Of a stretch of DNA of 38,274 bases, positions 36,330-38,274 are shown piece by piece. The notes under the pieces are model-generated. The model did not search any database. It was not told the origin of the DNA and saw nothing but the letters and a program-made list of their open reading frames with translations. The DNA lies in contig WRFS01000020.1 of assembly GCA_009778695.1 (NCBI GenBank), positions 1-38,274 of the forward strand, written 5' to 3'. Origin of the DNA: Oscillospiraceae bacterium. Lineage in GTDB: Bacteria > Bacillota > Clostridia > TANB77 > CAG-508. Every line of letters starts with the position of its first letter. Within the stretch, counting starts at the first letter, position 1. Both the position numbers and the translations under genes were made by a program.

Positions 36330-37251
36330 TTATCGTGAAAGCATTTTACTTTTTTCTCTTTGATTATGCTCCTGTATACAAGTTATAACAAAATCTTCGA
36401 TTTGTTCTTGTGTATTTACATGACTTGGGAGTACACTTCGCAATCTATCTTCATTGAATTTTACTTTTGGTATTTGGTTTGGCTTTTCTTCTCCCATAAT
36501 CTCGTCTATTTTATCCGCTGTAAGTTTTCCTTCTTGAGAAAGTTTTTTCATATGTATTGCTTGTGCAAGTGATGGAGTAGCATCATACATCTGCATATTA
36601 TCTAATAATATGTATTGCTCACCATTCGTTAAATAAGACATTTCAACAGCAGGAGTAAAAGCAATCTCTTCATCGTCTACCATCTGCAATATTTCTGGCA
36701 TTAGTTCAGTAAGCCTAATATATCTATAAATTGTGTCTCTACTTTCTCCCGTAGACTCTTCTATAACATCTGTCGCTCTTTTCGACTTTGTCGCAAGTTG
36801 CGACGAAGTTAAATCTGTTCTTTTTCCTTGATGTTTCTCTGCCTCTAATTTCATTTTATATGCAAATGCTTTCTCACTAGGAAGTATTTTAGTTCTTTGA
36901 ATATTAGAATCTACCATTAATATTGTTGCCTCATCATCTGTTAATTGTCTAACAATACAAGGAATATCTTTAAGCCCTGCAAGTTCACTTGCTCTTTTTC
37001 TTCTATGTCCGAGAAATCATTTCATAACTACCATCTTCTTTTTGACGAACTATTACAGGAAGTATAACTCCCTTTTGTTTTATAGTTTCTACCATATTAA
37101 GCATTTCTTCATCGTCTTTTACTTTGTATGGGTGGTTAGGAAAATTAGATATTTCTTGTAAATTTACCCTTATAACTCTTTCCGTATGATTTCCTATTTT
37201 AAACAAGTCATCTGCATTGGGTAGATTTAAGTTTATTTCGTTGTTTTTCAT
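36330..37251 (-). CDS. parB: ParB-family partition protein, recoded at CGGA
   Basis: 306 aa when CGGA at 37011-37008 is read as Gly. ParB N-terminal domain: VIRVNLQEISNFPNHPYKVK, then QKGVILPVIVRQKEDGSYEM and IS-G-HRRKRASELAG, the GHRR box that contacts CTP and parS. Central HTH with SDxxxxRYIRL-like ESRDTIYRYIRLTELMPEIL; C-terminal helices follow. Zero frame at the CGG reads SRT and stops, so the standard product would lack the HTH. The start ATG 37251 overlaps the end of parA by 44 bases. Stabilises the element in the cell, perhaps in its circular form. Confidence 0.9.
37009..37011 (-). other. In-frame CGG with +1 shift, ParB
   Basis: CGGA follows codon TCT, and CAT AGA AGA follows after the shift. 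This supplies the Gly of the conserved GHRR box. Confidence 0.85.
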
Positions 37252-38036
37252 CGCTTTTCAATACCTCCTTTGCAAACTCTTTATATGCAAGTGCAGGCTT
37301 ACTATTTTCAGCATATATAGACAAACTTTTACCTCCACTGCTTGCTTCGACTGCTTTTACTCCCATTGGAATAACTGTACTATATATTTTCATTCTGCTA
37401 CCATAACTTTTTTCCAATGTTTCTGCAACTGTTCTACCAATTCTTGTTTTCATATCTGCCAATGTTAATAAAACCCCATCTATTTTTAGATTAGGGTTTA
37501 TCTGTTCTTTTACCTTATTTATTGTTTGTATTAATCCAGTCATTCCTTTTAATGGCAAATAATGTGCTTGAACTGGTATTATAACGCTATCACTTGTTGC
37601 TAGTGCATTTATTGTTAGCATTCCTAAGGAAGGTCTACAATCAATTAAAATATAGTCATATCCTTCTTTTATTGAATTTATATATCTTTTTAAAGTATAT
37701 TCTCGACTCATTACATTTACTAAGCCTACTTCCATACTTTCTAAATCTATATTGGAAGGAACTAAATCCATACCTTCACTATTTCTTAAAATACCCTCTT
37801 TCTCTTTTAGTGGAATACCTTTTACTATCTTGTCCATAATTGTTGCAAGTGTTACTGGTAATTCGTCTACATTTGTAAAACCCAATGAAGATGTTAAATC
37901 TCCTTGTGGGTCACAGTCAATTAATAAGACTTTTTTACCTAGATTTTTAAGTTCTACTCCTAAATTTAAAGCAGTAGTAGTTTTACCAACTCCACCGCTT
38001 TTGATTTGCTATTGCTATTACTTTACATTGCGACAT
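37208..38036 (-). CDS. parA: ParA/Soj-family partition ATPase, recoded at CGGT
   Basis: 275 aa from ATG 38036 (AGGAG 5 bases before). Deviant Walker A is interrupted: MSQCKVIAIANQK, then CGG (37997-37995), then zero frame leaves the family. Reading CGGT as Gly gives NQKGGVGKTTTALNLGVEL, the ParA signature, and an open frame to 37208. Next come LLIDCDPQGDLTSSLG (Walker A'), YILIDCRPSLGMLTINAL (Walker B) and IIPVQAHYLPLKG. The length is normal for Soj. It drives parB-bound DNA segregation and is first in the parAB operon, immediately inside attR. Without the shift only 13 residues of ParA would be correct. Confidence 0.92.
37995..37997 (-). other. In-frame CGG with +1 shift, ParA Walker A
   Basis: CGGT follows codon AAG; this is the only site with T as the fourth base. 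The shift yields K-G-GVGKT, where Gly is required for nucleotide binding in the whole family. Confidence 0.85.
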
Positions 38037-38059
38037 TTTGTCTCCTTTCTTTTTGACAT

Positions 38060-38086
38060 AAAAAAACAAGCTAATTCAATTGCTTG
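38060..38086 (-). terminator. Terminator-like hairpin upstream of parA
   Basis: CAAGC and GCTTG form a 5-bp stem with a 10-base loop, followed on the minus strand by seven T. It lies between attR and the parA ribosome site. It could block read-through from the host ZIP promoter or attenuate parAB. Confidence 0.5.
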
Positions 38087-38110
38087 AAACAGCCTATTTT
38101 CTAGTTCAAA

Positions 38111-38116
38111 ATTATA
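38111..38116 (-). promoter_or_regulatory. -10 box candidate for parAB
   Basis: TATAAT on the minus strand, in AAAATATAATTTTG. The -35 region would overlap the recombinase arm of attR, with no good TTGACA match, so recombinase binding could affect parAB transcription. Confidence 0.35.
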
Positions 38117-38129
38117 TTTTCTTTAATCA

Positions 38130-38157
38130 CACTACATACAGGATTATTCCTTCTGGG
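38130..38157. other. attR: right att site
   Basis: Arm CACTACATA (38130-38138), then CAGGATTATTCCT, then core TCTGGG (38152-38157). The arm mirrors TATGTAGTG at attL, and the core repeats 118-123. Outside the core the sequence belongs to the ZIP gene. Confidence 0.7.
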
Positions 38158-38235
38158 ATATCATGCAGAGCTATTGCTATTGCTAGAGAATAGCCCAATA
38201 CCGGCGACACATCAAAGCCAGAACCAATAGCTAGT

Positions 38236-38238
38236 CCG
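38236..38238 (-). other. In-frame CGG with +1 shift, host ZIP gene
   Basis: CGGA follows codon GAA of NFPE. It lies in chromosomal DNA outside the element. The family has Gly at this place (HNFPEG), so the host itself appears to read CGGA as Gly. Confidence 0.85.
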
Positions 38239-38274
38239 TTCAGGAAAATTGTGTATGGCTAACCCTATACCCAC

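Larger units (their letters stand above)
118..38157. mobile_element. Complete ICE integrated in a ZIP transporter gene
   Basis: Both chromosome junctions are present. Flanking DNA on each side encodes consecutive parts of one ZIP protein, and the 6-bp repeat TCTGGG marks both ends. Between them are a large serine recombinase at the left edge, a Gram-positive type IV secretion module, relaxase and MobC, ParA/ParB, a sigma-like factor, a Toprim primase and a giant methylase/helicase. These are the hallmark genes of conjugative transposons of Clostridia. Cargo includes arsR-arsM, a Spo0A-like two-component pair, an IS110 copy and a large wall-anchored adhesin. Most genes from 11 kb to the right end run on the minus strand. 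Confidence 0.9.
38127..38274 (-). pseudogene. ZIP-family metal transporter, upstream part, with a short element-encoded tail
   Basis: Enters from the window edge as VGIGLAIHNFPE, then CGGA at 38238-38235, then LAIGSGFDVSPVLGYSLAIA and IALHDIPEG. HNxPEGLAIG and the later H-(N/D)-IPEG are the metal-binding helices of ZIP transporters. The zero frame after NFPE stops or leaves the family, while CGGA as Gly gives HNFPEGLAIGSGF. After the att core the element supplies a tail IILYVV and a stop at 38127, so the host protein is truncated here. The remaining codons are at 1-123. Confidence 0.88.

Noticed and set aside
132-38036. Seven element genes called as pseudogenes
   Set aside because: Recombinase, response regulator, CHAP, VirD4, helicase, ParB and ParA have intact motifs on both sides of each break and no other damage. 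Simultaneous inactivation by the same event type is unlikely.
110-38150. TATTCC (110-115 and 38145-38150) as the att core
   Set aside because: It also repeats at both ends, but the inverted arms are not centred on it, whereas TCTGGG sits at the centre. Kept as an alternative.
114-38238. Systematic sequencing or assembly error as the cause of the frameshifts
   Set aside because: All twelve breaks are +1, in phase at a codon boundary, at CGG, and exactly before a conserved Gly, on both strands and in both host and element. Errors would also fall out of phase and in homopolymers, and would not remove in-frame CGG from intact genes. Not fully excluded without reads.
114-38238. CGG simply reassigned to another amino acid
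   Set aside because: A three-base reassignment would keep the original frame, which stops or leaves the family at each site. A one-base shift is needed.

Overview
The window is an AT-rich, low-GC Firmicutes-type (Clostridia-like) sequence holding one complete integrative and conjugative element (ICE) of about 38.0 kb, inserted into a chromosomal ZIP-family metal transporter gene. The two halves of that gene lie at the two window edges (1-123 and 38127-38274, both minus strand). The ends share a 6-bp direct repeat TCTGGG (118-123 and 38152-38157), flanked inside the element by inverted arms CACTACATA/TATGTAGTG, as expected for a large serine recombinase, whose gene lies next to the left end.

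Layout, left to right. (1) 132-3955: serine recombinase, two small ORFs behind a structured leader, a sigma-70-like factor, an 82-aa protein and a ribbon-helix-helix protein. (2) 4180-6572: a Spo0A-like response regulator and an AgrC-like GHKL kinase; two perfect 0A boxes lie at 3329-3367. (3) 6672-11064: cargo with two small membrane-anchored proteins, an IS110-family element with a candidate bridge RNA, and a secreted protein with caspase-like His/Cys motifs. (4) 11477-22041, all minus: the conjugation machine (CHAP hydrolase, sortase, VirB4, PrgI, TrbL-like protein, pilin-like protein, VirD4, PcfB, relaxase, MobC) and an oriT candidate. (5) 22212-31075: Toprim primase, an arsR-arsM arsenic methylation cassette, and a roughly 2,000-aa ArdC-like/methylase/helicase protein. 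(6) 31140-36117: a 1,380-aa wall-anchored adhesin and an exported Asn/Thr-rich protein. (7) 36330-38036: parB and parA.

The main discovery concerns decoding. Seven element genes and the host ZIP gene look frameshifted, but the breaks follow one rule. In my manual scan of every CGG, the triplet occurs in frame twelve times. At all twelve, zero-frame reading runs into a stop or out of the family sequence, and skipping one base restores the family sequence with GGN (Gly) at that point. The recombinase carries three, the methylase/helicase two, and the response regulator, CHAP hydrolase, VirD4, ParB and ParA one each. ZIP has one on each side of the insertion. No uninterrupted gene contains an in-frame CGG, although CGG is common out of frame. 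Read with CGGN = Gly, all become full-length proteins with family motifs intact (ParA KGGVGKT, ParB GHRR, VirD4 DPKGE, ZIP PEG). The simplest reading is that this organism decodes CGG by a +1 shift, as a quadruplet CGGN = Gly. The ICE then depends on hosts that share this rule for integration, coupling, replication and partition. This is inference from sequence; systematic sequencing error is the main alternative and fits poorly.
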